From Zoogloeaceae bacterium G21618-S1 (lineage in GTDB: Bacteria > Pseudomonadota > Gammaproteobacteria > Burkholderiales > Rhodocyclaceae): a stretch of 64,000 bases of DNA. The stretch is from positions 124,001 through 188,000 of the forward strand of contig JAPWHF010000003.1 in the NCBI GenBank assembly GCA_027214125.1. Reading direction: 5' to 3'. The notes under the pieces were generated by a model. The model did not search any database and was not told the DNA's origin. It saw nothing but the letters and a program-made list of their open reading frames with translations. Positions 49,988-59,743 of this stretch are shown one piece after another; the first letter of the stretch is position 1; every line of letters starts with the position of its first letter. A program made the position numbers and the translations under genes.

Positions 49988-51238
49988 ATGCCATCCATCC
50001 TGATCGTCGACGACGAAGTCGGCATCCGCGAACTGCTCTCCGAAATTCTGCGAGACGAGGGCTACACCGTTCGACTGGCCGAAAATGCTGCCACCGCCCG
50101 TGCTGCACGCCACGCCAGCCGGCCCGACCTCGTGCTTCTGGATATCTGGATGCCAGATGCCGACGGCATTTCCTTGCTCAAGGAATGGTCAAGCAACGGC
50201 CAGCTCAACATGCCCGTCATCATGATGTCCGGTCACGGCACCATCGACACCGCCGTCGAGGCGACCCGCATTGGTGCCATCGACTATCTGGAAAAGCCCA
50301 TCGGCCTGCAAAAGCTGCTCGCCGCCATCAAGCGGGCGCTGACCGCGCAGCCCGGCGGTGGCATCAAGACCATCACGCCGCTGACACTCGACGCCTTTCC
50401 GCGCTCGACCGTCCTGCGCGACCTCAAGAAACAACTCGAACAAATCACCGCGCGCTCGCGTCACTTGCTGCTCCGGGTCGGCAGCGGTTCGCTGGCGGAG
50501 CTTGCCGCACGCAGTTTGCCCGGCCGACGCAACGACGCCTGGCTCGATCTGAGTGCCATCAGCGGCCCGCTGGATGTCGAGTTGTTGCAGAAGCATCAGG
50601 GCGGGGCGGTGTACGTTCCTGAGTTGTCGCGCCTGTCCAAGCCGCAGCAAAAGAACCTCGCCTTCGCGCTCGACCGGCTCGAACGCTACGATTTGCGCCT
50701 GGTCGCCGCCACGGATCAAAACGCCGAGAGCCTCGAAGCGGCCGGATGGGACGCGACCCTGCTACATCGGCTGTTCGAAATCGGCCTGCCAGTCCCTTCC
50801 ATGGCCGATGTCCGCGACGACATTCCCGATCTGGCGCAGCAACTGCTGGTGCATCTTGTCGAAGCCGGCGAAGTACCCAACCGGAAACTCAGCACCGCCG
50901 CGTTGAACGTCCTGCGCACGCATGCCTGGCCGTCCGGATATAGCGAGCTGCGCGCTGCGGTCCGCTCGCTGGCGCTCGGCACGCTCGAAGAGAATATCGA
51001 GCACCAGGATGTGCATCGCCTGCTCGACCCGCAGCCCGCTGCCGCGGGCCTGCATCTTGACCTGCCGCTACGCGAGGCGCGAGAAGCTTTCGAGCGCATC
51101 TATTTCGACTACCATCTGCGCCTCGAGAACGGCAACATGACGCGCCTGGCCGAAAAAACCGGCCTCGAACGAACCCACCTCTACCGCAAGCTCAAGCAAC
51201 TTGGCATACAAACCGGGCGGCGGAGCGAAAGCACTTGA
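49988..51238 (+). CDS. ntrX: NtrX-type response regulator with degenerate sigma-54 ATPase domain
   Basis: A 416-residue regulator. The receiver domain spans residues 1-125 (IVDDEVGIRELL, phosphorylated Asp in LLDIWMPDADG, MMSGHG, Lys in YLEKP). The middle domain occupies the place of the AAA+ sigma-54 activator domain, but I see neither the Walker A G-x4-GK-S/T/E nor the GAFTGA loop; only the region RYDLRLVAATDQN looks AAA-like. A Fis-type helix-turn-helix is at the end (NMTRLAEKTGLERTHLYRKL). It therefore probably binds DNA without activating sigma-54 polymerase. It is coupled to ntrY by a 4-bp gap. Confidence 0.88.
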   Translation: MPSILIVDDEVGIRELLSEILRDEGYTVRLAENAATARAARHASRPDLVLLDIWMPDADGISLLKEWSSNGQLNMPVIMMSGHGTIDTAVEATRIGAIDYLEKPIGLQKLLAAIKRALTAQPGGGIKTITPLTLDAFPRSTVLRDLKKQLEQITARSRHLLLRVGSGSLAELAARSLPGRRNDAWLDLSAISGPLDVELLQKHQGGAVYVPELSRLSKPQQKNLAFALDRLERYDLRLVAATDQNAESLEAAGWDATLLHRLFEIGLPVPSMADVRDDIPDLAQQLLVHLVEAGEVPNRKLSTAALNVLRTHAWPSGYSELRAAVRSLALGTLEENIEHQDVHRLLDPQPAAAGLHLDLPLREAREAFERIYFDYHLRLENGNMTRLAEKTGLERTHLYRKLKQLGIQTGRRSEST

Positions 51239-51335
51239 TCCTACGTTTATTGTGCGCCGCACAAAAACCCGACCGCCCCTCCGGCAAAGGGCGTAGAATC
51301 GGCTGCACTTTCGCACTGGCTCAGCGACTCGACAC

Positions 51336-52739
51336 GTGAAAATCATACTTCTCGGCGCAGGACAGGTTGGCGCTTCGGTGGCCGAAAATCTGGTCTCGGA
51401 AGCCAACGACATCACCATGGTCGACACCGATGCCGACCATCTGGCCACCTTGCGCGATCGCCTTGATCTGCGCACCGTCTGCGGCAACGCGGCCTCACCG
51501 TCAGTGCTCAAGGAAGCCGGTGCCGACGATGCCGATCTGCTGATCGCGGTGACCCAATCCGACCAGACCAATCTGTGCGCCTGCCGCATTGCCCGCACCC
51601 TGTTCAACCTGCCCACCCGCATCGCCCGACTGCGTTCGTCCGACTTCGTCGACCACCCCGAACTGCTCAGCCTCGACAACTTCGCGGTCGATTTCTCGAT
51701 CTGCCCCGAACAGATCGTCACCGACTACATCCGGCGCTTGATCGAATTCCCCGAAGCGCTGCAGGTGGTGGACTTTGCCGACGGCGCACTTAGCCTGATC
51801 GCCGTGCGCGCCTTCGAAGGCGGCCCGCTGGTGGGCCACCCGATCAAGGCGCTGCGCTATCACATGCCCAATGTCGAAGTGCGGGTGTCGGCCATCTACC
51901 GCGACGGCGAGCCGATCATTCCCGAAGGCGACACCTTTATCAAACCGGGCGACGAAGTCTTCTGCCTGGCCGCCTCGGTGAACATCCGCCGGGTCATGCG
52001 CGAGCTGACCCATGTCGACCGCCCGATGCGACGCATCATGATTGCCGGCGGCGGCAACATCGGCTTGCGTCTGGCCCGCGCCATCGAGAAAGACTACGAA
52101 GTCAAAGTGCTCGAGTACGACAAGCGCCGCGCCGAAGCCATCGCCATCGAACTCAACGACACCCTGGTGTTGCGCGGCGACTCGACCGACGAGAATCTGC
52201 TCGAGAACGAAAACATCGACGAAATGGACATGTTCGTCGCGCTGACCAATGACGAGGAAGACAACATCATGTCCGCCTCGCTGGCCAAGCGCATGGGCGC
52301 GCGCCGCACCCTGGCGCTGATCAACCGCAAATCCTACGTGGATCTGGTGCAGGGCGGACATATCGACATCGCCATCTCGCCCGCCCAGACATCCATCGGC
52401 TCGCTGCTGGCCCACGTCCGTCGGGGCGACGTGGTGGCGGTCCACAGCCTGCGCCGCGGCGCCGCCGAAGCGCTTGAGATCATCGCCCATGGCGACGAGA
52501 AGAACTCCAAGGTAGTCGGCCGCGCAATCGAAGACATCCGCCTGCCGCGCGGCGCCACCATCGGTGCCGTCGTGCGCATGGAAGGGGTCACCGAAGATTC
52601 TCCCGGCCGTTCCACGGTGCTCATGGCCCACCACGACACCGTCATCGAACCCGAAGACCACCTGATCGTCTTCTGTACCTCCAAGAAGCTGGTGCGACAA
52701 GTCGAGAAGCTGTTCCAGGTGGACTTCTCGTTCTTCTGA
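51336..52739 (+). CDS. trkA: Trk potassium uptake regulatory subunit TrkA
   Basis: A 467-residue peripheral NAD-binding protein that gates Trk potassium channels. It has two KTN/RCK halves: first Rossmann motif GAGQVGASVAENL with acidic MVDTD, second GGGNIGLRLARAI with VLEYD. Each half is followed by a TrkA-C domain. Start is GTG at 51336, giving the family opening KIILLGAGQVG. It is followed by two trkH genes, so a single TrkA probably serves both. Confidence 0.96.
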   Translation: MKIILLGAGQVGASVAENLVSEANDITMVDTDADHLATLRDRLDLRTVCGNAASPSVLKEAGADDADLLIAVTQSDQTNLCACRIARTLFNLPTRIARLRSSDFVDHPELLSLDNFAVDFSICPEQIVTDYIRRLIEFPEALQVVDFADGALSLIAVRAFEGGPLVGHPIKALRYHMPNVEVRVSAIYRDGEPIIPEGDTFIKPGDEVFCLAASVNIRRVMRELTHVDRPMRRIMIAGGGNIGLRLARAIEKDYEVKVLEYDKRRAEAIAIELNDTLVLRGDSTDENLLENENIDEMDMFVALTNDEEDNIMSASLAKRMGARRTLALINRKSYVDLVQGGHIDIAISPAQTSIGSLLAHVRRGDVVAVHSLRRGAAEALEIIAHGDEKNSKVVGRAIEDIRLPRGATIGAVVRMEGVTEDSPGRSTVLMAHHDTVIEPEDHLIVFCTSKKLVRQVEKLFQVDFSFF

Positions 52740-52806
52740 ACGACGGCTTGTCTCGTGATTTTGCCCATGCTCTCGACCCGTCCGTTGCCGTCGGCCCACC
52801 GCTAAA

Positions 52807-54264
52807 ATGCAACGCTATTTCCCGGTTCTCAATCCGCTCGGCCTGATCATCCTGATCTTCAGCCTGCTGATGGGCATACCGCTGTCGGTGTCCTGGCTGC
52901 ATGCCGACAATGCGCTGACCGCCTACGACGAGTCCATCTTCATCACCTTTGCGGTCGGTTTGCTGCTGTGGGCGACGACCCGCAGCCGAAAACGTGACCT
53001 GCGCGTCCGCGACGGCTTCCTGCTGGTCGTGCTCACCTGGGTCGCGCTGCCCGTCTTCGCCGCGCTGCCCCTGTGGCTCTACGTGCCGGACATGTCCTTC
53101 ACCGACGCCTATTTCGAAGCCACCTCCGGGCTCACCGCCACCGGCGCGACGGTCATGTCCGGCCTCGACAGCCTGCCGATCTCGATCAACTTCTGGCGCA
53201 CCTTCCTGCACTGGATCGGCGGCATGGGCGTCATCGTGCTGGCCGTGGCCATCCTTCCGCTGCTCGGCATCGGCGGCCGACAGATGTTCAAGGCCGAAAC
53301 CCCGGGTCCGATGAAAGAATCCAGCCTCACACCGCGCATTGCCGAGACCGCCAAGGGCTTGTGGGTGGTCTACCTGCTGCTGACCGTTGCCTGCACCACC
53401 AGCCTCACCGCGGTCGGCATGGAGTTCTGGGATGCGCTGATGCATGCCTTCTCGATCATGGGACTCGGCGGCTTTTCGACCAAGGACGCCAGTCTGGGCC
53501 ACTTCAACAGTGTGCCGATCGAGCTGGTGGCGATGGGTTTTGCCCTACTCTCGGGCATCAACTTCGCCACCCACTTCATGGCCTTGCGCCAGCGCTCGCT
53601 CAAGGCCTATCTCAAGGACCCGGAGCTGCCGTTCTACTTCGGTGTCCTCGCAACCAGCATCCTTGCGCTCAGCCTGTATCTCAGCACTTTCAACGTCTAC
53701 GACGGCTTCGCCAGCACGGTTCGCTACGTCGCCTTCCATACCATTTCGCTGTCCACCTCGCTCGGTTTCGCCACCTCGGACTACACCTTCTGGCCGATGT
53801 TCGCGCAATTGTGGATCCTGTTTCTCGGCAGCTTCATCGCCTGCTCCGGTTCAACCGGCGGCGGCATCAAACTGATGCGCGCCATCATTCTGTACAAGCA
53901 GGTGTTTCGCGAAGTGGTACGCGCCATCCACCCCAGCGCCATCAAGCCCGTGCGCCTCGGCAAGGCACAGATTACCGACAAGATCCTGCACGCGGTGCTG
54001 GCCTTCAGCTTCATTTACATGGTCACCATCGTCTCGCTTACCCTGGTGCTGTCGGCCACCGGGCTGGAGCTGATCACCGCCTTCTCGGCAGTCATCGCCT
54101 GTCTCAACAACACCGGTCCCGGCCTCAACGCCGTCGGCCCCGCAAGCACCTACGCCGTGCTCACCGACTTCCAGACCTGGGTGTGTGCCTTTGCCATGTT
54201 GCTGGGCCGTCTCGAATTGTTCACCCTGATCGTTGTCCTGACGCCGGCCTTCTGGCGAAAATAG
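52807..54264 (+). CDS. trkH: TrkH-type potassium channel subunit, first copy
   Basis: A 485-residue integral membrane subunit of the Trk potassium uptake system with the four-fold M1-P-M2 architecture. Selectivity-filter segments are visible as TSGLTATGATVMSGLDSL (filter 1), MGLGGFSTKDASLG (filter 2), STSLGFATSDY (filter 3) and CLNNTGPGLNAVGP (filter 4). The conserved intramembrane and cytoplasmic loop SGSTGGGIKLMRAIILYKQ precedes filter 4. It lies 67 bp after trkA and 16 bp before a second trkH. Confidence 0.95.
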   Translation: MQRYFPVLNPLGLIILIFSLLMGIPLSVSWLHADNALTAYDESIFITFAVGLLLWATTRSRKRDLRVRDGFLLVVLTWVALPVFAALPLWLYVPDMSFTDAYFEATSGLTATGATVMSGLDSLPISINFWRTFLHWIGGMGVIVLAVAILPLLGIGGRQMFKAETPGPMKESSLTPRIAETAKGLWVVYLLLTVACTTSLTAVGMEFWDALMHAFSIMGLGGFSTKDASLGHFNSVPIELVAMGFALLSGINFATHFMALRQRSLKAYLKDPELPFYFGVLATSILALSLYLSTFNVYDGFASTVRYVAFHTISLSTSLGFATSDYTFWPMFAQLWILFLGSFIACSGSTGGGIKLMRAIILYKQVFREVVRAIHPSAIKPVRLGKAQITDKILHAVLAFSFIYMVTIVSLTLVLSATGLELITAFSAVIACLNNTGPGLNAVGPASTYAVLTDFQTWVCAFAMLLGRLELFTLIVVLTPAFWRK

Positions 54265-54280
54265 GGTCCGCACCGCCTTC

Positions 54281-55744
54281 ATGAACACCCGCAGCTACGC
54301 CCCGGTTATTGGCGCATTTGGCCTGATCACCATGATCTTCGGTCTGATGATGGGTTTCCCGCTGGCGGTCTCGTTCTTCCTCAATGACGGCGCCACCACC
54401 GCCTACGACGAGTCGATCCTCATCACCTTCGGCGTCGGCCTGGTGCTGTGGTACACCGCGCGCAACGCACGACACGACTTGCGCACCCGGGACGGTTTTC
54501 TGCTGGTCAGCGCCACCTGGCTGATCCTGCCGGTCTTTGCCATGCTGCCGCTGATCCTTTACATCCCGGAGCTGTCATTTACCGATGGCTACTTCGAAGC
54601 CGCCTCCGGGCTGACCACCACCGGCGCCACCGTGCTGTCCGGTCTCGATCAACTCCCGCTTTCCATCAACCTGTGGCGCTGCTTTTTGCACTGGATTGGC
54701 GGCATGGGCGTGATCGTGCTGGTGGTGGCCATCCTCCCCCTGCTGGGCATTGGTGGTCGGCAGATGTTCAGCGCCGAAGCACCGGGCCCCATGAAAGAGT
54801 CCAGTCTCACCCCGCGCATCACCGAAACCGCCAAAGCCCTGTGGGTCACCTACGTCATCCTCACCCTCGCTTGCGGCATCGCCCTGTGGCTGGCCGGCAT
54901 GCCTGGTTGGGAGGCCGTGATCCACGCCTTCTCGGTGATGGGCCTGGGCGGATTTTCGTCCTGGGACAACTCCATCGCGCACTACGACAGCGCGCTGATC
55001 GAAGGCGTCATCATCGTCTTTGCCTGTGCCGCCGGCCTGAACTTTGCCACCCACTATCGGGCCCTGCACAAACGCAGCATGGCACCCTATCGAGAAGACC
55101 CCGAGGTCGGCTTTTTTGCGCTGGTGGTCATCGGCAGCATCCTCATGCTGACTGCTTTCCTGATGGCGCAGCCCGACCCCATGACCCTGCCCACCACGCT
55201 GCGCCATGTGGCCTTCCAGGTCGTCTCGATCTCCACCTCGCTCGGCCTGGCCAGCACCGACTACGGCAGTTGGCCAATTTTCAGCCAGCTCTGGCTGCTT
55301 TTTTTATGCAGCTTCGTTACCTGCTCAGGCTCCACCGGCGGCGGCATCAAGATGGTGCGCGCGATCATTCTCTACAAGCAGGTGTTTCGCGAAATCACCC
55401 TCGCCCTGCATCCGGCTGCTGTCCGGCCAGTCAAGCTCGGCCGCGCGGTCGTCCCCAACAACATCCTGCATGCCGTGCTGGCCTTTGGCTTCATCTACAT
55501 GGTCAGCATCATCATCCTGACCCTACTGCTCGGCGGCAGTGGCCTGGAGATGGTCACCGCCTTCTCGGCGGTCATCGCCTGCATCAACAACACCGGCCCG
55601 GGCATGAACGCCATCGGCCCGGCGGGCAACTACGCGGTACTCACCGACTTCCAGACCTGGGTCTGCGCCATCGCCATGATCATCGGCCGACTCGAAGTGT
55701 TCACCTTGCTGGTGGTGCTGACGCCCGCCTTCTGGCGCAAGTAA
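54281..55744 (+). CDS. trkH: TrkH-type potassium channel subunit, second tandem copy
   Basis: A 487-residue paralogue of the preceding protein with the same order of filters (ASGLTTTGATVLSGLDQL, MGLGGFSSWDNSI, STSLGLASTDY, CINNTGPGMNAIGP) and the same SGSTGGGIKMVRAIILYKQ loop. The two differ throughout but keep long identical blocks such as the GPMKESSLTPRI segment, so the copy is old but clearly a tandem duplication. One may be tuned for different K+/Na+ affinity; that is inference. Confidence 0.95.
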   Translation: MNTRSYAPVIGAFGLITMIFGLMMGFPLAVSFFLNDGATTAYDESILITFGVGLVLWYTARNARHDLRTRDGFLLVSATWLILPVFAMLPLILYIPELSFTDGYFEAASGLTTTGATVLSGLDQLPLSINLWRCFLHWIGGMGVIVLVVAILPLLGIGGRQMFSAEAPGPMKESSLTPRITETAKALWVTYVILTLACGIALWLAGMPGWEAVIHAFSVMGLGGFSSWDNSIAHYDSALIEGVIIVFACAAGLNFATHYRALHKRSMAPYREDPEVGFFALVVIGSILMLTAFLMAQPDPMTLPTTLRHVAFQVVSISTSLGLASTDYGSWPIFSQLWLLFLCSFVTCSGSTGGGIKMVRAIILYKQVFREITLALHPAAVRPVKLGRAVVPNNILHAVLAFGFIYMVSIIILTLLLGGSGLEMVTAFSAVIACINNTGPGMNAIGPAGNYAVLTDFQTWVCAIAMIIGRLEVFTLLVVLTPAFWRK

Positions 55745-55835
55745 TCGGCACGAATTTGACGCCATCGGTGTGCGTCCGGCGACAAAAACCGGATAATCGC
55801 CTATTGACCGATTCAAGACGAACAAGGACACCTTC

Positions 55836-56906
55836 GTGAGCCCCTTGCGCAACGACACTTTCCTGCGCGCGCTGCTGCGCCAACCCACCGAATACACGCC
55901 GCTGTGGCTGATGCGCCAGGCGGGTCGCTACCTGCCCGAGTACTGCGAAACCCGCAAGCGCGCGGGCAGCTTCCTGCAGTTATGCAAGAGCCCGACCATG
56001 GCCTGCGAAGTCACGCTGCAGCCGCTGGAGCGTTATCCGCTCGACGCCGCCATTCTGTTTTCGGACATTCTCACCGTACCCGATGCCATGGGCCTGGGTC
56101 TGTACTTCGCCGAAGGCGAAGGCCCGCGCTTCGAGCGCCCGCTGCGTGACGAAGCCGCCATCCGCGCACTGCACGCCCCCGATCCACACGGCGAACTGCG
56201 TTATGTGGTCGACGCGGTGTCGGAGATCCGCCGCGCCCTCGATGGCCGCGTGCCGCTGATCGGCTTCTCCGGCAGCCCCTGGACGCTGGCCTGCTACATG
56301 GTCGAAGGCGCCTCCTCGCGCGACTACCAGCACATCAAGACACTGGCCTACACCCGCCCGGATCTGCTGCACCACATCCTCGATGTCACCGCCGAGGCGG
56401 TCATCGCCTACCTCAACGCCCAGATCGCCGCCGGCGCTCAGGCCGTAATGGTGTTCGACTCCTGGGGCGGGGTGCTGTCGCACACCGCGTACCGCGAGTT
56501 CTCGCTGCAATACATGGAGCGCATCGTCGCCGGCCTGACCAAAGAAGCCGACGGTCGCCGTGTGCCCAACATCGTCTTCACCAAGGGCGGTGGCCTGTGG
56601 CTGGAGTCCATCGCGGCCATCGGCTGCGACGGTGTTGGCCTCGACTGGACCATCGACATCGGCGAAGCCCGCCAGCGCGTCGGCGACAAGGTGGCCCTGC
56701 AGGGCAACATCGATCCGTCCATCCTGTTCGGCACCCCCGAGACCATCGCCCGGGAAGCGCGCCGCGTGCTCGACTCCTTCGGCCCACACGCCGGTCATGT
56801 CTTCAACCTCGGCCACGGCATTTCGCAATTCACGCCGCCCGAAAACGTCAGCGTGCTGGTCGACACCGTCCACCAGCACAGCCGGAAGATTCGGCAATCG
56901 GTCTGA
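55836..56906 (+). CDS. hemE: Uroporphyrinogen decarboxylase
   Basis: A 356-residue cytosolic enzyme that decarboxylates uroporphyrinogen III to coproporphyrinogen III in heme synthesis. Signatures are [15 protein letters not shown] near the N-terminus with the catalytic arginines, [16 protein letters not shown] with the key Asp, and [16 protein letters not shown]. The C-terminal [14 protein letters not shown] is conserved. Start is GTG at 55836. The large gap to priA follows. Confidence 0.97.
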   Translation: MSPLRNDTFLRALLRQPTEYTPLWLMRQAGRYLPEYCETRKRAGSFLQLCKSPTMACEVTLQPLERYPLDAAILFSDILTVPDAMGLGLYFAEGEGPRFERPLRDEAAIRALHAPDPHGELRYVVDAVSEIRRALDGRVPLIGFSGSPWTLACYMVEGASSRDYQHIKTLAYTRPDLLHHILDVTAEAVIAYLNAQIAAGAQAVMVFDSWGGVLSHTAYREFSLQYMERIVAGLTKEADGRRVPNIVFTKGGGLWLESIAAIGCDGVGLDWTIDIGEARQRVGDKVALQGNIDPSILFGTPETIAREARRVLDSFGPHAGHVFNLGHGISQFTPPENVSVLVDTVHQHSRKIRQSV

Positions 56907-57000
56907 CGCCACGCGCCCAGGCCGACGTGCCGGTCGGGGCGCGCAATCTCAGGAAAAATCCTTTGACGTCAAGCCGAAAAATCGGGTTTTCGGGGTTGAC

Positions 57001-57009
57001 TTATACACA
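57001..57009 (+). promoter_or_regulatory. DnaA box TTATACACA
   Basis: Matches the DnaA consensus TTATNCACA, in the hemE-priA gap. Confidence 0.65.
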
Positions 57010-57175
57010 AGATCGACACTTGGCTATAAAAGCACAACTCTTGGCAGATGGCATTTGCATTACAATTCAAGCTATTGTTTTACAACGATTTTTACTGTTT
57101 TTCAGCTCAAACGACTGATTTCATGCCTTGGCGAATCAAGGGCTTAAGCGGCGTTTCCCCGTATTGCTCACAAAG

Positions 57176-57184
57176 TTATCCACA
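57176..57184 (+). promoter_or_regulatory. DnaA box TTATCCACA
   Basis: Exact match to the strongest DnaA box, 167 bp from the first one and in the same orientation. Confidence 0.75.
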
Positions 57185-57312
57185 GGTTTTATGAGCAATA
57201 CGCGAATGCAGTTCCTTGGCAAAGGCTTAGTCGTCTTTTCCAGACTGATTCTCTAAAACATCACACAACTCATTGTTCTAAATGATTTATGTGAAAACAG
57301 GCATCGCTTTAA

Positions 57313-59484
57313 ATGAGCATCGTTCGCGTTGCGATCCCTGTCCCGGTTCCGCAACTCTTTGATTACACGTGTGATAACGCCGCCCCGACCGATGTCGGGC
57401 GCTGCGTTCGTGTGCGCTTCGGCCGCCGGATTGAGACCGGTATCGTGGTCGAACTGCCAGCCAGCAGCGACATCGCTCCCGCGCGCCTGAGACCCGTCGA
57501 ACAGATCCTGCGCGACACCCCGGCCATGAGCGCCGACTGGCTGGCGCTGACCCGTTTCGTGGCTCGCTATTACCACGCCCCGGTCGGCGAGGTGATGGCG
57601 CTGGCGCTACCGCCAGAGTTACGTCGCGCCACCACGGTCGACATCCGTGACGACGACCCCCTGCTGGCGCTCACCCCCGCCGGCCACACCGCCCTGAACG
57701 AAAGCGGCCGCCCCTCCAAGGCGCGGCGTCATCTCGCCGCGCTGGCCGAGGCCGGGCCGACCCGCAAATCCATCGCCCGGCAATGGCCCGATGGCGACGC
57801 CACCGCCGATCTCCTGCGCCGGCAATGGGTCTATCCCGCCGCGCCCGCCAATCCGGCCCTGACGCCCGCCAAGCTGCCGACACTCACCGACGAGCAAAGC
57901 GCCGTGCTGGAGACCATCACCACCGCCGCACCCGGATTTTTTCCGGTCTTGCTGCAAGGCGTGACCGGCGCCGGCAAGACCGAGGTCTATCTGCGCCTGG
58001 CCGAACGCAGCCTCGCCCAGGGCAAGACGGTGCTGATGATGGTGCCGGAGATCGCGCTCACGCCGCAGTTCGAATCGCGCATCGTCGAACGCTTCCCGCA
58101 TGCGCGCATCGTCGCGCTGCATTCCGGCGCCGGCGACATGGCCCGCTCGCGCGGTTTTTTGCGCGCGCTCGAAGGCGATGCCGATATCGTGCTCGGCACT
58201 CGGCTGTCGGTGTTCACGCCGCTGCCCCGGCTCGGCCTGATCATCGTCGACGAAGAGCACGACCCGTCCTACAAGCAGCAAGAAGGCGTGCGCTACTCGG
58301 CGCGCGACGTTGCCGTGTGGCGCGCCCATCATCAGGCCGTGCCCATCGTGCTCGGCACCGCCACCCCTTCGCTTGAGAGCTGGCGTCACGCCACCGACGG
58401 CCGCTACCGCCACCTGCGCCTCACCCGCCGCGCGGTGGCCGCCCGGATGCCCACCGTGCGCCTCATCGACACCCGTCGCGCCAAGCTCGACGGCGGCCTG
58501 TCCAAACCACTGATCGAGGCCATCGAACAGCGCCTGGCGCGCAAGGAACAGAGCCTGATCTTTCTCAACCGGCGCGGTTTCGCCCCGGTGCTGGCCTGCC
58601 CCTCCTGCGAATGGGTCAGCGCCTGCCCGCACTGCGCCGCCAACCGGGTGGTGCACCTCAAGGATCGCCGGCTGCGCTGCCATCACTGCGGCTTCGACAG
58701 CCCCATCCCCATGGCCTGTCCGGACTGCGGCGAGCAGGACTTGCAACCGCTCGGGCGTGGCACACAGAAACTCGAAGTCCATCTCGCCGAGCGCTTCCCC
58801 GAGGCGCGGGTGTTGCGTGTCGACCGCGATGTGGCCCGCTCACGCGGCGACTGGCTGGCCTTGCTGGCCAAGATCCATGCCGGCGAAGCGGACATCCTGG
58901 TGGGCACGCAGATGATGGCCAAGGGGCATGATTTTGAACGCCTCACGCTGGTCGGTGTGGTCGGTGCCGATGCCGCGCTGTACGCCTCGGACTTCCGCGC
59001 GCCGGAGCGGCTTTTTCAGCAACTGATGCAAGTCGGCGGCCGCGCTGGACGCGCGCATCTGGCCGGTGAGGTGCTGATCCAGACCGAGTTCGGCGACCAC
59101 CCGCTGTTCCAGTGCCTCAAGCGCCAGGACGCCGACGCCTTCGCACGTCTTGCGCTCGATGAGCGTCGTCAGGCGGGCTTTCCGCCCTTCACCTTCCAGG
59201 CCATGCTCGGCGCCGATGCCCCGCAGCTTGAAGACGCCATTGCCTTCTTGCAGCGCGCCCGCGATGACGCCATGACCGATCTGCCCGCCGCGTTGATGCT
59301 CTACGACCCGGTGCCCATGCGCATGCACCGACTGGCCCGGCGCGAGCGTGCACAGCTACTGGTCGAATCGACCGAGCGCGCTGCCTTGCAACAGTTTCTT
59401 GGGGTGTGGGTGCCACGTTTGTATCGCCTGCCGTCCGGCCGCGAGCTGCGCTGGCGGGTCGACGTGGACCCGCTGGACGTTTAA
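57313..59484 (+). CDS. priA: Primosomal replication-restart helicase PriA
   Basis: A 723-residue superfamily 2 helicase that reloads the replisome at stalled forks. The N-terminal DNA-binding domain starts VRVAIPVPVPQLFDYTC. Helicase motifs are GVTGAGKTEVYL (Walker A), IIVDEEHDPSYKQ (DEEH box), GTATPSLE and LVGTQMMAKGHDF. The two zinc sites are clear in CPSCEWVSACPHC and CHHCGFDSPIPMACPDC. Complete; it starts with ATG at 57313. Confidence 0.97.
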   Translation: MSIVRVAIPVPVPQLFDYTCDNAAPTDVGRCVRVRFGRRIETGIVVELPASSDIAPARLRPVEQILRDTPAMSADWLALTRFVARYYHAPVGEVMALALPPELRRATTVDIRDDDPLLALTPAGHTALNESGRPSKARRHLAALAEAGPTRKSIARQWPDGDATADLLRRQWVYPAAPANPALTPAKLPTLTDEQSAVLETITTAAPGFFPVLLQGVTGAGKTEVYLRLAERSLAQGKTVLMMVPEIALTPQFESRIVERFPHARIVALHSGAGDMARSRGFLRALEGDADIVLGTRLSVFTPLPRLGLIIVDEEHDPSYKQQEGVRYSARDVAVWRAHHQAVPIVLGTATPSLESWRHATDGRYRHLRLTRRAVAARMPTVRLIDTRRAKLDGGLSKPLIEAIEQRLARKEQSLIFLNRRGFAPVLACPSCEWVSACPHCAANRVVHLKDRRLRCHHCGFDSPIPMACPDCGEQDLQPLGRGTQKLEVHLAERFPEARVLRVDRDVARSRGDWLALLAKIHAGEADILVGTQMMAKGHDFERLTLVGVVGADAALYASDFRAPERLFQQLMQVGGRAGRAHLAGEVLIQTEFGDHPLFQCLKRQDADAFARLALDERRQAGFPPFTFQAMLGADAPQLEDAIAFLQRARDDAMTDLPAALMLYDPVPMRMHRLARRERAQLLVESTERAALQQFLGVWVPRLYRLPSGRELRWRVDVDPLDV

Positions 59485-59485
59485 C

Positions 59486-59743
59486 TCAGCTCGCCTCGCC
59501 GCCGACCACGTCGTAGGTTTTGGCAAAAATCGCCGCATCGCAAGGGTACATCTCACCATCAATACCGGTGATCAACCAGTCGCCCGCCTTGCCCTGCATG
59601 CGCCCTTCCATGGTCTCGACCACAAAGGCCTCGGGCATGCGACGCACATCGAGCGGGATCGGCTTCTTGACCGCACGCACGGCGTCCGGCAAGGCGGTGG
59701 CGCATTCATGGCTGCCATCGGGCAGGCGTTTGATCTCAATCAT
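59486..59743 (-). CDS. PGDYG-family small protein
   Basis: An 85-residue cytosolic protein. After MIEIKRLPDGSHEC the conserved family pattern G-K-A-G-D-W-L-I-T-G-x-D-G-E-x-Y-P (residues about 53-70) is followed by FAKTYDVV. The start ATG at 59743 lies inside the MOSC gene's 3' end (8-bp overlap). The function is unknown. It is the last gene of the leftward ampG operon. Confidence 0.8.
   Translation of the reverse strand: MIEIKRLPDGSHECATALPDAVRAVKKPIPLDVRRMPEAFVVETMEGRMQGKAGDWLITGIDGEMYPCDAAIFAKTYDVVGGEAS

Larger units (their letters stand above)
56907..57312. other. AT-rich hemE-priA intergenic region with two DnaA boxes; origin-like
   Basis: A 406-bp gap that is markedly AT-richer than the rest of the window, especially 57040-57115 and 57240-57310. 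It carries DnaA boxes TTATACACA (57001-57009) and TTATCCACA (57176-57184) in the same orientation, separated by T- and A-rich runs that could act as an unwinding element. priA, whose product restarts replication, starts at its right end. The gap also must hold the priA promoter. No protein frame is convincing. Confidence 0.6.

Noticed and set aside
56907-57312. A small protein gene in the hemE-priA gap
   Set aside because: Frames entering from hemE are out-of-frame extensions and change composition; the region looks non-coding.
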